Virus record (IMG/VR): IMGVR_UViG_3300044641_009589
Location: 1-64,000 of that record
DNA length: 64,000 nucleotides
From: a virus
Strand: one strand, 5' to 3'
The position numbers and the translations under genes are program-made. Shown piece by piece: positions 50,401 to 58,978 of the stretch; within the stretch, counting starts at the first letter, position 1, and each line of letters begins with the position of its first letter. Below the pieces are notes generated by a model. It saw only the letters and a list, made by a program, of their open reading frames with translations, was not told where the DNA came from and made no database searches.

Positions 50401-53189
50401 CCAAGAGTTGGCGCTATTGCTCCGCTAACTAGATTTGCGCCAGACTTAAATACTTCTCTTATAAACGGGTTATCAACAAGACCAACTGCAGCTTCTTGCA
50501 GAGAAATTCTAGCTCTCTCTATCGACTTTCCAACAGTTTCTAGCTGCGTCTGAGCATCACGAAGAACTGATCCAGCGGCTTTCTCTGTTGTTTGTCTTAA
50601 GTTTTCAGCCTGTGAGTTTAGAGCCTCAAAAAGAGCAAGTACCCTTGATGCGTTTCTTACGTCTACAAATTGCGCTATAGCAGAGACTTTTTCAGACTCT
50701 GTTCCAAATCTAGTCTGGAAAAGCTTTGCTACAGACTGAAGTCTTCTTGACGGGTTAAGCTCTTGAAGTATTTTTGGGTCGATACCGCCTATGAATTTTT
50801 CAAACTTTGGCTTGAATAAAGACGTTGTTATTGTCTTTAGCGATGTACCGATAACAGAGGCGGATTCTCTGGTCTGCTGCCTAAGCGCAGAGGATATGCC
50901 GAGAAACTCTTGGAAGTTTCCGCCAAGCTCAGCAAATGCAGAACCGCCACGCTTAACTATTTCAAAAAGATCTTGTGACTCTACTGCATAGTCTTTAGAG
51001 AACTGGTTTACAAGATCTAATATGTTTTTAGTATCCGAAAGCGTTAAGTTAAATTGCCTATAAACGGCAATAAGACCGTCAACTGTTTGCTCTTGGGAAC
51101 CAAACGATGGGCCAAGTCTAGCCTGGGATATTGCTTCTATGGCTCCTTTAAGCTCTGATACGTTTGTGAAGCCAGCCTGAGCAAGCAATGCGACACCACT
51201 AGCGATTTCACTAGGGGCTATTCCAAGAGATGTGCCTAGGTTCTTTATGAAGCCTGAAAGCTCTTTTATCTTTCCGTTATTTTCTGTCGTGTCACCAAGC
51301 ACCTGCCGTACTTTAGTAAGCTGCTGCTCAAGTTTAAAGAATTCACTAGTGGAGTTTCTTATGAAAGAAACTGTACCATATATTCCAGACGCGCCTATTA
51401 CATAGGCTGCAATTCTTTGAGTAGCAATTGTTACTTGTGCCCCGAGTCTCTCAAAGCTGTTTCCAAATCTAGCCGTGAATTGAAGAACGCTTTGTCTTCC
51501 ACCCTCAACATCTCTAAGCGCTTGATTAAATTCACGAAGCGCGTTTTTTGCGTCTTTTGACGCTTTTGTGGTTCTTCCAAGCGCACCCTCAAGTGAAGCC
51601 CCAGTTAGGCTTGAAATATTGACACCAGTAAGCTTGTTTACCTCAAGCGCTTGTTTTGCAAGCTCAGCATTGCTTAATTTTGTGTATCCAGGACCAGCTT
51701 TTCTAGCAACCTCGTTGTTTAGTTTTACAAGAGCGTCGTAAGTTTCACGAACACGATCTCTTATTTTTTGTCTCTTTTTAGCCTCTTCTTCAAGAACTGC
51801 CTGTCTTTGTGAAATTTCTTTACTGACAAGCTTTTCGCGCTCGGCTTGACTTCTTGCAAATGTTGCTCTTTCCGCGTTTGCCGTTATTATGTCTGCCTGG
51901 GTGGCTGGAGCAGCCCCAGGCGCAATAATTCCAAATCGCCCTTCAACGCTTGCAGCTATATCAGCTCTTGATCTCGAAGCCCTACTTCTGCCCTTTAACT
52001 TGTCAAGCTCAACAAGCTTTTGCTCAAGCGCAATTTCTTTTTCGATCAATCCTCTTAGGGATTCACGAAATCTTAACTGGTCAAGTATCGCCTTGCTTCG
52101 TTCTTTTTCTTTTGCTGTTAATTTGTCTGTAAGGTCTTTGGCTTCCTTTTTAGCAGCAACACCTTCTGCTTTTATTGTGTCTTCAACCCGCCTTCTGTCT
52201 AGCGGCGCTATTTTACCGCCACCAGACAGCAATGCTGCGACTTCTGGTCTAGACCTTATGTCTCTCTCTATTTCTGAGGCAGATCTTGCTTTGTAAAATG
52301 TTCCTGATTTTGCCGCTGTTGCAGCCTTAGCCGCTTCTGCTTTGACCTGCTCATCTACTGTTTTCTTGATGGCCTGCTCTACGCTATAAATCTTGTTTGC
52401 GTTCGCCTCTCTTATCTTGTAAGCAGCGTTTGCGTCTTTAACAGCCTTTGATGTGTTAAAGTTTTCTGCAGATATTTTTTGCGTTTCACCACGAACTTTA
52501 TTTATCAGATCATTTGCTTCACGCAGCGTGTTTACTGAGCCTGGATCAAATAGGCTTAAAGCTTCAGATCTTATATCCTGTCTTGTTTTTGCGACATAAG
52601 AAGGGTCTAGCTGTGCGCGCTGCTCTTCCTGAGCAGAGCGCGCTCTAATAAATTGCCCTATTGAAGAACCAAGAACCTGTTGTCTAGTTGCTAGTCTTGT
52701 TTTTAGGGTTTCTGTTTTTTCCAAGGCCTTGTCTATTGCTTCTGTGTCAAACTCAAGCTTTATTGCCCGCTTTGCATCGCGCTGCAATACTTTTATTTCT
52801 TCGCTTAAAAACTGAAAAAGAGTAACAAGATCCTGAGAATCCTTGAAGGTCTTTGGGTTTAGCTGAATTAATCTTATCGCTTCTCTTGCGCCAGCAGAAG
52901 CGCCCTTAAGGGCGTTAACTGATTTGAAAAGACCCTCTACGTCCCTTGAACCAGCTGCGCCAACTTTCAGTTTCGGATCATTTATGATCTTTCTTGCCTG
53001 GTCTGCTACTTTTGATATCTGGCCAAAAAGCTCGGTTGCGTCTCCTGGGCTAAAATTTACAGCAACATCAACAGCAGCCCTTTGATTAAGGGCGCTCTGT
53101 ATAGCCTTTGCCGCTTGCGAAACAGCAGACTTATTTACATTAATTGTGTTGACAAGCGCGCCAAACCTTAAAAAGAAGTCCTCTGCCAC
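47478..53189 (-). CDS. tail tape measure protein
   Basis: 1903 residues from GTG 53189, with AGAGGA eight bases before it. Extremely helical. The N-terminal 600 residues are coiled coil. Residues about 590-720 contain the TP901-type core (QRIAAYVIGASGIYGTVSFI, KLEQQLTKVRQVL, LGIAPSEIASGVALLAQAGF). Hydrophobic segments follow (APAGFAVAIYALVNII), then a Gly-rich linker (PGGPPGGGGGAGGGRGGGF) and an Ala/Gly stretch. It sets tail length; at roughly 0.15 nm per residue this predicts a tail of about 285 nm (rule of thumb). Confidence 0.93.
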   Translation of the reverse strand: MAEDFFLRFGALVNTINVNKSAVSQAAKAIQSALNQRAAVDVAVNFSPGDATELFGQISKVADQARKIINDPKLKVGAAGSRDVEGLFKSVNALKGASAGAREAIRLIQLNPKTFKDSQDLVTLFQFLSEEIKVLQRDAKRAIKLEFDTEAIDKALEKTETLKTRLATRQQVLGSSIGQFIRARSAQEEQRAQLDPSYVAKTRQDIRSEALSLFDPGSVNTLREANDLINKVRGETQKISAENFNTSKAVKDANAAYKIREANANKIYSVEQAIKKTVDEQVKAEAAKAATAAKSGTFYKARSASEIERDIRSRPEVAALLSGGGKIAPLDRRRVEDTIKAEGVAAKKEAKDLTDKLTAKEKERSKAILDQLRFRESLRGLIEKEIALEQKLVELDKLKGRSRASRSRADIAASVEGRFGIIAPGAAPATQADIITANAERATFARSQAEREKLVSKEISQRQAVLEEEAKKRQKIRDRVRETYDALVKLNNEVARKAGPGYTKLSNAELAKQALEVNKLTGVNISSLTGASLEGALGRTTKASKDAKNALREFNQALRDVEGGRQSVLQFTARFGNSFERLGAQVTIATQRIAAYVIGASGIYGTVSFIRNSTSEFFKLEQQLTKVRQVLGDTTENNGKIKELSGFIKNLGTSLGIAPSEIASGVALLAQAGFTNVSELKGAIEAISQARLGPSFGSQEQTVDGLIAVYRQFNLTLSDTKNILDLVNQFSKDYAVESQDLFEIVKRGGSAFAELGGNFQEFLGISSALRQQTRESASVIGTSLKTITTSLFKPKFEKFIGGIDPKILQELNPSRRLQSVAKLFQTRFGTESEKVSAIAQFVDVRNASRVLALFEALNSQAENLRQTTEKAAGSVLRDAQTQLETVGKSIERARISLQEAAVGLVDNPFIREVFKSGANLVSGAIAPTLGAIAPVAAPAGFAVAIYALVNIIKSSIVTYRALITSSQRLTTGLDSVNRTISILNNNITALSGRGTSIPGGPPGGGGGAGGGRGGGFLKNAIFSPLGQGTGLFLASGLTSILSDFVSRLGTNERERNVAGAASSAINVLGGGLGGAGFARLLGFGLRGTAAGVIAGAGLETFKVINQRREDQRIAEQQRQQEQLSARQNITAEFVSSGRIAQGGVPTLGPNIERFFLDKNALPQRIDALVSLIIKREGNVKGSLENLVRRSDPNLTSEQIAEAVKDLTSPEGGGTQALEILRQSLKNAFVRAQNLGLTGAKADAFVKKELQTLLSRPSAGVVVQGKEIEKVFNSLVKQFGKVGRASLSLDEVLNDYAQTLELSSARIFASLGRVSQSSQLRQNVRNRNVLGADALSSIFGTGAFTPRTTELSQFTSEAQLFSRFGATPLITPDLQQRINQINTLAEQFRSGSFSGAPPLFVGRQAARAAVGEDDNERDLRGRESELQKRFEQLAKSGEVNVGEALLGIDKLREARIASINELIKEQNEYLKDAVALSDLATQKRFQQLDVQKQIVSIQDSLRRQLLEIDRASGNISDAQFRSGVGAIKPQLPGVATGLLTGGRGGFAGLGAALADVQRGFAIFSQNISKGLFAPGAIVDQQSSPAAFGSFINNIIQSRQLAVGQVNLAETDPNKLIADVTRAFNETKSLIPRLFDEFGNYLDASRQGVLEQIQIIQGQLQASLGFTKDIVSKAFGGTPDEQALARQEIEKNRDNLRRLASELQAAGFKPEDLTPEKIVNSPALQAIAEDFARRIGATGDFLGATGLAQSAGGATLQGFGFTGTQLSDLINLGQAIVPSLTGFNTGLSNSFSEINKLKTELEAIANTQIKLQKEAKDIIDGQNALATKTAQNLAKALEGFPETITFKIEGLQDINLKFNLTSAEEDIQNIKNEVATQVSEYIKNALNTAGFSISSFTFPVGRPTP

Positions 53190-53205
53190 TTTGCGTCCTC
53201 TAGAT

Positions 53206-53214
53206 TAAATACAC
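53206..53214 (-). promoter_or_regulatory. late-promoter-like GTGTATTTA
   Basis: Minus strand GTGTATTTAATC, 25 nt before the GTG start of the tape measure gene, with AGAGGA between. Confidence 0.55.
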
Positions 53215-53224
53215 TAGAGTCGCC

Positions 53225-53890
53225 TTATTTTACTGAGGTCTTTTTCTTCTTTGGTTTTTCTTCGCTAGTGGCCTTATCTACAACTGGTGGATTTTGTGTT
53301 TCTTCACCGTGTTTTTCTAGCCATTCATTTTCAGGTCTAAGCTTTTCAATCTGTCTCAGGATTTCTTGTGTACCCTCATAGATAAAGGACATTATTTCAG
53401 AGGCGGCTCTGTTTGCGAGCGGCGAATCATCGTCCTCAAACTCCTTGAAGGATGACCATATTTTTGTGCCGTCTTCTCTAGAGCAGCAGGCAAAAGCATA
53501 GTAGTTAAATCTTCTGTTTTCAGCGAACAGTGTCGCGGATTGTGAGTTTAACTCATATCTTGCGCTGTCAACTTCGTCCATAGCCTTACGCTCTGATCGT
53601 ATTTCTTCTACGATCTTCATTCCATCGGATTTCTTTTCAGTTTTTTCAAGCTTATCCAGAAGTCTATCTATTTTCGCTTGGGATTCTTTTCTCTCGCCTT
53701 CACGAGAATATCTGTCAAGCCCACGCTCTTTAAGTATTTTTTCAACTTCTGCCTCTAAAAAAAGACCGTTTGCGATTGCTTCACGATAAGCTCTCGCGTA
53801 TATCGCATCGCTTTCTCTTCTTATTTTGTTGGTAGGCTTAATTATTCTGTAATGCGCGCCTTCAAATTCAAATTTTCTTACTTCTTCCAT
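53225..53890 (-). CDS. tail assembly chaperone-position protein
   Basis: 221 residues. Helical and highly charged, with coiled coil at about 60-120 and a Lys-rich end (EEKPKKKKTSVK). KFEFEGAHYRIIKPTNKIRR resembles short phage tail-assembly proteins. It sits just upstream of the tape measure, where the second chaperone frame is encoded in other phages, and overlaps the preceding gene by 23 nt. Chaperone role inferred from position. Confidence 0.65.
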   Translation of the reverse strand: MEEVRKFEFEGAHYRIIKPTNKIRRESDAIYARAYREAIANGLFLEAEVEKILKERGLDRYSREGERKESQAKIDRLLDKLEKTEKKSDGMKIVEEIRSERKAMDEVDSARYELNSQSATLFAENRRFNYYAFACCSREDGTKIWSSFKEFEDDDSPLANRAASEIMSFIYEGTQEILRQIEKLRPENEWLEKHGEETQNPPVVDKATSEEKPKKKKTSVK

Positions 53891-54245
53891 TTTGTTGTCC
53901 TAATTGTATTTTAGTTTCTTTTAGAGAAATTTTAAAGTTATTAATGTCTTTTGTTATTCTGTTTTTTTCAGTATTGCCTTGGTCAAATATTGCCTCTCGT
54001 AGATCAAGAAATTTATTAAACCACTTTTTCTGATCTGATGTCATCTTAGATTCGTCTACGCCTTCTAGCTCACCCCAAAGAGAACCAAAGAAATGCTCTA
54101 TTTTTGAAACAGCACCAACAAAAACGGTTTCCATTCTTGAGCAAGCAATTTTTTGCAGTATTTCTGAACACTTTTGCTCGTTTACCTCTTGTAGCTTTTG
54201 CTGTTGTATTAAGCGAAGCCGTTCACGAGCCTCTTTGTAATTCAT
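53868..54245 (-). CDS. tail assembly chaperone-position protein
   Basis: 125 residues, MNYKEARERLRLIQQQKLQE, helical. ATGA overlap with the gene upstream, and a 23-nt frame overlap with the next gene. By position it is the counterpart of the short chaperone (G in lambda), but I find no convincing slippery heptamer for a frameshift in the overlap. Confidence 0.65.
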   Translation of the reverse strand: MNYKEARERLRLIQQQKLQEVNEQKCSEILQKIACSRMETVFVGAVSKIEHFFGSLWGELEGVDESKMTSDQKKWFNKFLDLREAIFDQGNTEKNRITKDINNFKISLKETKIQLGQQNGRSKKI

Positions 54246-55279
54246 TTTTTAACCTTCAAGTTGTTTTGTTGAATTTGAATATCAACCTGCACATCGGGCA
54301 GCTCATGTTCCTTTATTGCCCCCTTCGTCTCTAATTTCCTGTTTCTGCTTTGTATACTAGCGAGACCAAGAGGGGTATTCATTGATGAATACACTTTTTG
54401 TGCGTCTTGGGGTGTTTGTGCAACTATAAATACTTCTTTTGCTGCTGCTATTTTTGGGTTTGTTGTAAATGCAGTCTTCTTTTTGTTTGTTTTGTTGTAC
54501 TGTTCTTCAAACCACTTGTCTAGTGCCTCATCGTCGTCTATTACTGACCAATCTGGTCTTTCGTGACTTTCAAATACATTATCGTATATGTTTGACCAGT
54601 AAGTCAAGTCTCTTTGCGACTTAGCCATGTCTGCAAGTGGTCTACCAAATAAATCGCCACCAGAATTACTATATGTTTTCCATATTGATCTCCATGGCTC
54701 GGATCTAGCAATTTTTCGTATTTCTTTCTCTGAGTAGAAGTCTTTAAGGATTTCGCCAGTAAGGCAATTAATTAAATCTGCACTCATTTCTTCATCAAAT
54801 TCTTTTTGGTCTTTCCACAAAAGCGCACCATTAAAGTATATTGAATATGGCAAAATAGAAGAGGCTTGATATTTTTTAAGTTGATAATCTATGGTCTGCG
54901 TAAAGAAAGACATCTTTAATTCAAGAAGCTCTTTAAGCTTTGTCTCTGCCATTTTTTTTCTAGAGACAAGCATGTTTTTCTCTATAGTCTTGTACTCAAA
55001 TTCTGGTAGTGATTTAGTTATTTCTCTTATTATTGTTTTTGTGTTTTCAAACTCTTTTTCTAGATCGTCACTCCAAAGGCCGTGCCTGTAGAGCAGCTCC
55101 TTTTCTTCTTCGCTAGATAAAAAACCGTCTTTCTTGAAGCGGTTTTCATTTATATTGGATGAGTTATAAATTCTTGAAGAAGTAATTATTCCAGGCTGTC
55201 TAAATACGTATTGTTTGTCACCGCAATGAATACAAAATTCACCAGATATTATTGAGTAAACCAAGGAGTCGGATATCAC
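54242..55279 (-). CDS. hypothetical tail gene between tube and chaperone-position genes
   Basis: 345 residues if the GTG at 55279 is used. The frame is open to 55339, but an earlier start would read through the terminator at 55293-55317, so those starts are rejected. The sequence has EFCIHCGDKQYVF (a CxxC pair), heptad helices (LEKEFENTKTIIREITKSL), and YQLKKYQASSILPYSIYFNG. Not recognised. The start lacks a strong ribosome binding site, so it is uncertain. Confidence 0.6.
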   Translation of the reverse strand: MISDSLVYSIISGEFCIHCGDKQYVFRQPGIITSSRIYNSSNINENRFKKDGFLSSEEEKELLYRHGLWSDDLEKEFENTKTIIREITKSLPEFEYKTIEKNMLVSRKKMAETKLKELLELKMSFFTQTIDYQLKKYQASSILPYSIYFNGALLWKDQKEFDEEMSADLINCLTGEILKDFYSEKEIRKIARSEPWRSIWKTYSNSGGDLFGRPLADMAKSQRDLTYWSNIYDNVFESHERPDWSVIDDDEALDKWFEEQYNKTNKKKTAFTTNPKIAAAKEVFIVAQTPQDAQKVYSSMNTPLGLASIQSRNRKLETKGAIKEHELPDVQVDIQIQQNNLKVKK

Positions 55280-55292
55280 TAGTATAGTATAG

Positions 55293-55317
55293 AAAAAACC
55301 CGGCCTTTCGGTCGGGT
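55293..55317 (-). terminator. rho-independent terminator after tail tube gene
   Basis: ACCCGGCC (55298-55305) pairs with GGTCGGGT (55310-55317), TTTC loop (GAAA on the transcribed RNA), 8 bp including one G-T, followed on the minus strand by TTTTTT. It lies 25 nt after the tube stop codon. Confidence 0.88.
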
Positions 55318-55341
55318 CTTTCTTTAGGACTAAAACCAAGA

Positions 55342-56499
55342 TTAGGTTGGTGGGCCAGAGAACGTACCTGCCACGCCAACGTTTGCTCCACCGGTCGAAA
55401 GAAGCTGGCCTGTAATTGCTGCGCCAGCAATGTCTTTGGGGTCTCTAATGTAGAGTGTGTTGTAGCTAGTGTAGGTATAAGTTGTTGTTCTATTACCACC
55501 ACCAGTGTCGCCACCAGTATCAGAAACTGAGGTAAGCTTATTCTTAAGACCCATATCAAAAAGAGTGCCGTCATTGAGACCAATGATAATTGGCTCGTTT
55601 GTCAAGTTTGCGGTGTTATCTAGCGCAGATACCTTATCGCCAGCGCGGTTGATAATTTCAAAGGTTGTAGTTACTTCAACTGGGAAGTCAATGTAACGCG
55701 CATATGGAGCACGACGACCGAGCTGGAAGATCTCTGGGCGACCAAAGTCTGTAGAAATCTGTATGGACTGTATTCTTGGCAAGTATCCACCGTCTTCACC
55801 AGTTGCGCTTTGGCCAGAAGCTGGTAGTGTTCCAGTCGCTGCTGCTATTGGTCTTACACCAGCAAGACTTCGTGGAAGAATTGATCCAGTTGGGTTCCAG
55901 TTGTATCTTCTGCGAACTCCAGTGGAGTCGATATCAGTGCCAAAGTTGTTTGGATTGAAAAATCCGGTTGCTGCCCCACCAGATACACCTGTTCCGTATA
56001 CCCAAAGCTTGTTGTTTCCTACGAATGTAACGCTGTGAGTAAAGTTTCCGTCAACGGGCATATTAAAGTTGATGGAGTTTACGTACATGCCGCTCATGAT
56101 GCATGTTCCGCTTGGTGGGCCGCCATAAGCTGTGCCAGTTCCCATTACAGTAACTGTGTCTTCCCAGAAACCAACGGCGATGTTGCACTGCTCGTTAGAG
56201 AAGCGGCCAACTAGAGTGCCGGTTGTCGCACCCTGTGTTCCAAGAGAGGAAAGCAGGGTTGCTCCGCAAAGAACCTGCTCCATAGTGCACTCTACTGATG
56301 GAAGATTTTCTGGTTGATCAAAAAGCTCGAGTTCACCAAGCTGGAATACGGTATCTAGGTTAAAGCTTGTGTCTATACCAACACTTTGAAGGCCGCTTAC
56401 AGGAATCCAGCCAGTTGTATAGCCAACTGTGCCAGCTGTAGTATTTTTTGCAATACCAACCCCGTATGCTGCGTAATATAGTCTTTTGTTGTCAGCCAT
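55342..56499 (-). CDS. tail tube protein
   Basis: 385 residues. MADNKRLYYAAYGVGIAKNT, TGWIPVSGLQSVGIDTSFNL, VFQLGELELFDQPENLPSVE and VECTMEQVL fit the tube-protein layout (beta barrel with a long loop). GDGNFTHSVTFVGNN-like and IQSIQISTDFGRPEIFQLGR segments resemble tail tube proteins of marine siphophages. The gene lies upstream of the chaperone and tape measure genes, has its own promoter motif and a strong terminator, as expected for a highly expressed tube. Confidence 0.85.
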   Translation of the reverse strand: MADNKRLYYAAYGVGIAKNTTAGTVGYTTGWIPVSGLQSVGIDTSFNLDTVFQLGELELFDQPENLPSVECTMEQVLCGATLLSSLGTQGATTGTLVGRFSNEQCNIAVGFWEDTVTVMGTGTAYGGPPSGTCIMSGMYVNSINFNMPVDGNFTHSVTFVGNNKLWVYGTGVSGGAATGFFNPNNFGTDIDSTGVRRRYNWNPTGSILPRSLAGVRPIAAATGTLPASGQSATGEDGGYLPRIQSIQISTDFGRPEIFQLGRRAPYARYIDFPVEVTTTFEIINRAGDKVSALDNTANLTNEPIIIGLNDGTLFDMGLKNKLTSVSDTGGDTGGGNRTTTYTYTSYNTLYIRDPKDIAGAAITGQLLSTGGANVGVAGTFSGPPT

Positions 56500-56520
56500 T
56501 TAAGTTTTAGTCTCCGTTTG

Positions 56521-56529
56521 ATAATACAC
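56521..56529 (-). promoter_or_regulatory. late-promoter-like GTGTATTAT
   Basis: Minus strand GTGTATTATCAAACGGAGAC, 30 nt before the tail tube ATG at 56499, with GGAG between. Confidence 0.55.
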
Positions 56530-56531
56530 AA

Positions 56532-57470
56532 TTAAGTAACTATTTCAAAATCAAACACAACAGTAGATTTGTAAATAGGAAGAGCGGTATAACCCTCTAT
56601 TTCAGTTGGATTATAATCAAATCTTCCAGTTTTCCATGGATACAGTGCGTACATTTGATCAGCACTTATTCTATTTTCAACTTGACCCTTGTGATCAAGA
56701 GGGTATTTTCTGTTTTCTATTGCTTTATTTACGTCAAACATCTTTGTGCCCTGTCCAGCTAGGGCTAGTGTTGCATCAACAATAGTGTCGTGAAGACCGG
56801 GGTCTTCAGAAACAATATCAAGAGAAATGCTGAAGTTTTGCAGTTTATTTATGTCACCAAGCTGGAAAGGATCCCCGTTTGATTGCGAGACATCTATAAA
56901 TACAGCTGGCATAAAAGATCTAAGCTCGTTTGGAACAGAATCAACACCCGATCCTGGAGTATAATTTTCAAATCTCTTTAGGTGTTCTGTGAACAGCATC
57001 TTATACTGACTAGACTTTGTTGGATATACAAATATTGCCCTTTCAGATCTATTGCAGTAGATTACGTTTCCACTTTCTGTAAGTGCGTTAGCAAAAACTA
57101 TACCGCCTCTTGCGTAATCAACATAATACTGATAAGTTCCTGTGGTTCCTGTGGGGTAAAAAACATCATTAATAAATATACCGCTTACTTGTATAGGGTT
57201 TACGCCACCGGTATAAGTTGGAGAAGCGTTTTCCCAAACCCAATCGGAGCTTAGTCCCTGCCAAAATTTAAATCCAGAAGAGTTGTGAAGCTCAGGTCTG
57301 TACGATGGCTTTAAAACAGCCATTTCACTGCCATCAAAAGATTTTGTTCCAGACTCTATATTGTAATAAGCACCAATGTTTATAAAAGCCTCACGTAATC
57401 TCCATGTAAGATTTTCTCGTATCTGTGCACGATTACTGTATTGGCCGAGATATGTTAAGTTTCTAAACAT
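56532..57470 (-). CDS. head-tail joining / tail completion virion protein
   Basis: 312 residues. YLGQYSNRAQIRENLTWRLR, then INIGAYYNI and ENASPTYTGGVNPIQVSGIF; no domain recognised. Position between the gp10-like gene and the tail tube is that of the tail terminator or a tail completion protein. ATG overlaps the previous stop. Confidence 0.65.
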   Translation of the reverse strand: MFRNLTYLGQYSNRAQIRENLTWRLREAFINIGAYYNIESGTKSFDGSEMAVLKPSYRPELHNSSGFKFWQGLSSDWVWENASPTYTGGVNPIQVSGIFINDVFYPTGTTGTYQYYVDYARGGIVFANALTESGNVIYCNRSERAIFVYPTKSSQYKMLFTEHLKRFENYTPGSGVDSVPNELRSFMPAVFIDVSQSNGDPFQLGDINKLQNFSISLDIVSEDPGLHDTIVDATLALAGQGTKMFDVNKAIENRKYPLDHKGQVENRISADQMYALYPWKTGRFDYNPTEIEGYTALPIYKSTVVFDFEIVT

Positions 57471-58453
57471 TAAATTCTCAAGCCCCCTATCTGACTAACT
57501 ATCTTTAAAAGATCCTGTATTGGTTTACCCATAAATGTTTTTTCTCCCCTTTGCGCAGCTTCTACTATTTTCTCTGCAAGCTCCCTTGCTGAAGCCTTAG
57601 CCTCTGGGCTGGCTTCTTTTGATGCTCTTTGGGAGATTGGGCCAGCGCGACCTTCTGAAATCTCTCCCTTTTTATAGGCTCCGTATTTTAGCACTTGCTC
57701 GCGTAAAGCAACACGAAAATAATCACGAGCATCATCATTAATTGTTCTAATAAACTCTTTATCGATATCTACGTCTTTTTTTCTTTTTACCCAAGACTTT
57801 ATAGAAAAAGAACCACCAAAAAGCATTGTGTGCGTTCCGCTCCTAGAGCGCTTTGCTATATTTGCCTTGATTGTGTCTTTAAGCGGTTCTAGTTTCGGAT
57901 TTAGTTTTTCATTTCCGTTTACACCAGGCCAAACACTAAAGCCCTGAATGTTACCAGTTGATGGCCTTAATAGCCACTCAAACCAATTAATTTTTTGTGA
58001 AGTTGATTTTTTAACCTTTGTGTCTGAATACGGGTTTAAGAATGTTTTTTTCGAGATGTAAAATATAGAAGACGCTATCTTGTCGAGATCTGTTTGGTTT
58101 TTGAATCTTACTGTGCCATCTGATCCGTTTTGGTTTATTTCGACTTTAAAAAAGGCTCTAGATCTTTTAAAGATCAAATCTTCAATCTTAGTATCTTTTC
58201 TCAAACCAAGAGCACCTCTAAGCTCTAAGTCAGTCATTGCTTGTTTTATATTTGGGTCATTAATAACGTGTTGACGAAATCTATCTGCTAAAAACGCAGC
58301 TGTTTTCTTTGCGGCTACACTAACTGCCCTCTTCATCAATCTTGATATTGCACCAAGGCCCTTTAAGTCTTTTTCGAGCTGCTTGATTGCAGAAGAGTAC
58401 TCAGTTTGATCAAGTATTAGAAATGTAGTGCTGACTTTGGCGGGTTTAGCCAT
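57470..58453 (-). CDS. minor tail / neck protein, HK97 gp10-like position
   Basis: 327 residues from ATG 58453; the longer frame to 58504 lacks support. AIKQLEKDLKGLGAISRLMK and RAVSVAAKKTAAFLADRFRQ form a long helical N-terminal region as in gp10-like neck proteins; basic throughout. Its C-terminal part (RELAEKIVEAAQRG, PIQDLLKIVSQIGG) is helical. It overlaps the adaptor gene by 8 nt. Confidence 0.65.
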   Translation of the reverse strand: MAKPAKVSTTFLILDQTEYSSAIKQLEKDLKGLGAISRLMKRAVSVAAKKTAAFLADRFRQHVINDPNIKQAMTDLELRGALGLRKDTKIEDLIFKRSRAFFKVEINQNGSDGTVRFKNQTDLDKIASSIFYISKKTFLNPYSDTKVKKSTSQKINWFEWLLRPSTGNIQGFSVWPGVNGNEKLNPKLEPLKDTIKANIAKRSRSGTHTMLFGGSFSIKSWVKRKKDVDIDKEFIRTINDDARDYFRVALREQVLKYGAYKKGEISEGRAGPISQRASKEASPEAKASARELAEKIVEAAQRGEKTFMGKPIQDLLKIVSQIGGLRI

Positions 58454-58976
58454 TTGATGTCTCCACCCAGTATGTCTTAACTTGATGATATCCACCAAGG
58501 CCATACGGGACAGGAGCCATAATTAGTTTTACTTTTATTTCTCTGCCCTTAAAAGAGGCGTCAAATACAGCGTCTGTGCACCTTAGTAGGTCTGGGGAAT
58601 ACTCTTTTGCGCATATCATTTTCCAGACGTTTTCAGATATGCCAGCTGCTGGATTTAGCTCTTTAAACTCTTTGTTGGCTCCATAAACTCTAGCGGTTAT
58701 TGTTTTTGTGTTTTCCTGTATCTTCAAACCAGTTGGAGAAACAGGAAGGTTGGCTAAACCAATACCAGGCACAAGTCTTGGGTTCGATCTTCCACCAAAG
58801 GACGGCATGTAGGCTTCTTTTTTGCCAATGGGATCTTGTGAAACAGCTGGCGTGGCCTCAACCGCATGTGCAAAAATAAGCTTGCAAGAAAGACCAAAGC
58901 TGTCAGTCAAGTCAGTTGCTATACTGCGCCATTCTGATTTTATTGCGCTTAATTCTGAGCTTGACAGGGTTCCCAT
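58446..58976 (-). CDS. head-tail adaptor-like protein
   Basis: 176 residues. LSAIKSEWRSIATDLTDSFG, then GIGLANLPVSPTGLKIQEN and VKTYWVETSNG. Sized and placed like a head closure or adaptor (gp9/gp16-type). No clear family; assigned by synteny. Confidence 0.6.
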   Translation of the reverse strand: MGTLSSSELSAIKSEWRSIATDLTDSFGLSCKLIFAHAVEATPAVSQDPIGKKEAYMPSFGGRSNPRLVPGIGLANLPVSPTGLKIQENTKTITARVYGANKEFKELNPAAGISENVWKMICAKEYSPDLLRCTDAVFDASFKGREIKVKLIMAPVPYGLGGYHQVKTYWVETSNG

Positions 58977-58978
58977 TT

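Noticed and set aside
49363-52296. Several plus-strand frames opposite the tape measure gene
   Set aside because: They are antisense shadows of Ala/Lys/Glu-rich helices; composition explains the lack of stops.
53868-53890. Programmed frameshift joining the two chaperone-position genes
   Set aside because: No convincing X-XXY-YYZ heptamer in the 23-nt overlap; noted as an open question instead.
54385-54400. Minus-strand GTGTATTCA inside 54242-55279
   Set aside because: Not near a plausible start codon with a following gene; probably chance.
55280-55339. Longer N-terminus for the gene ending at 54242
   Set aside because: It would translate through the terminator hairpin and T tract of the tube gene.
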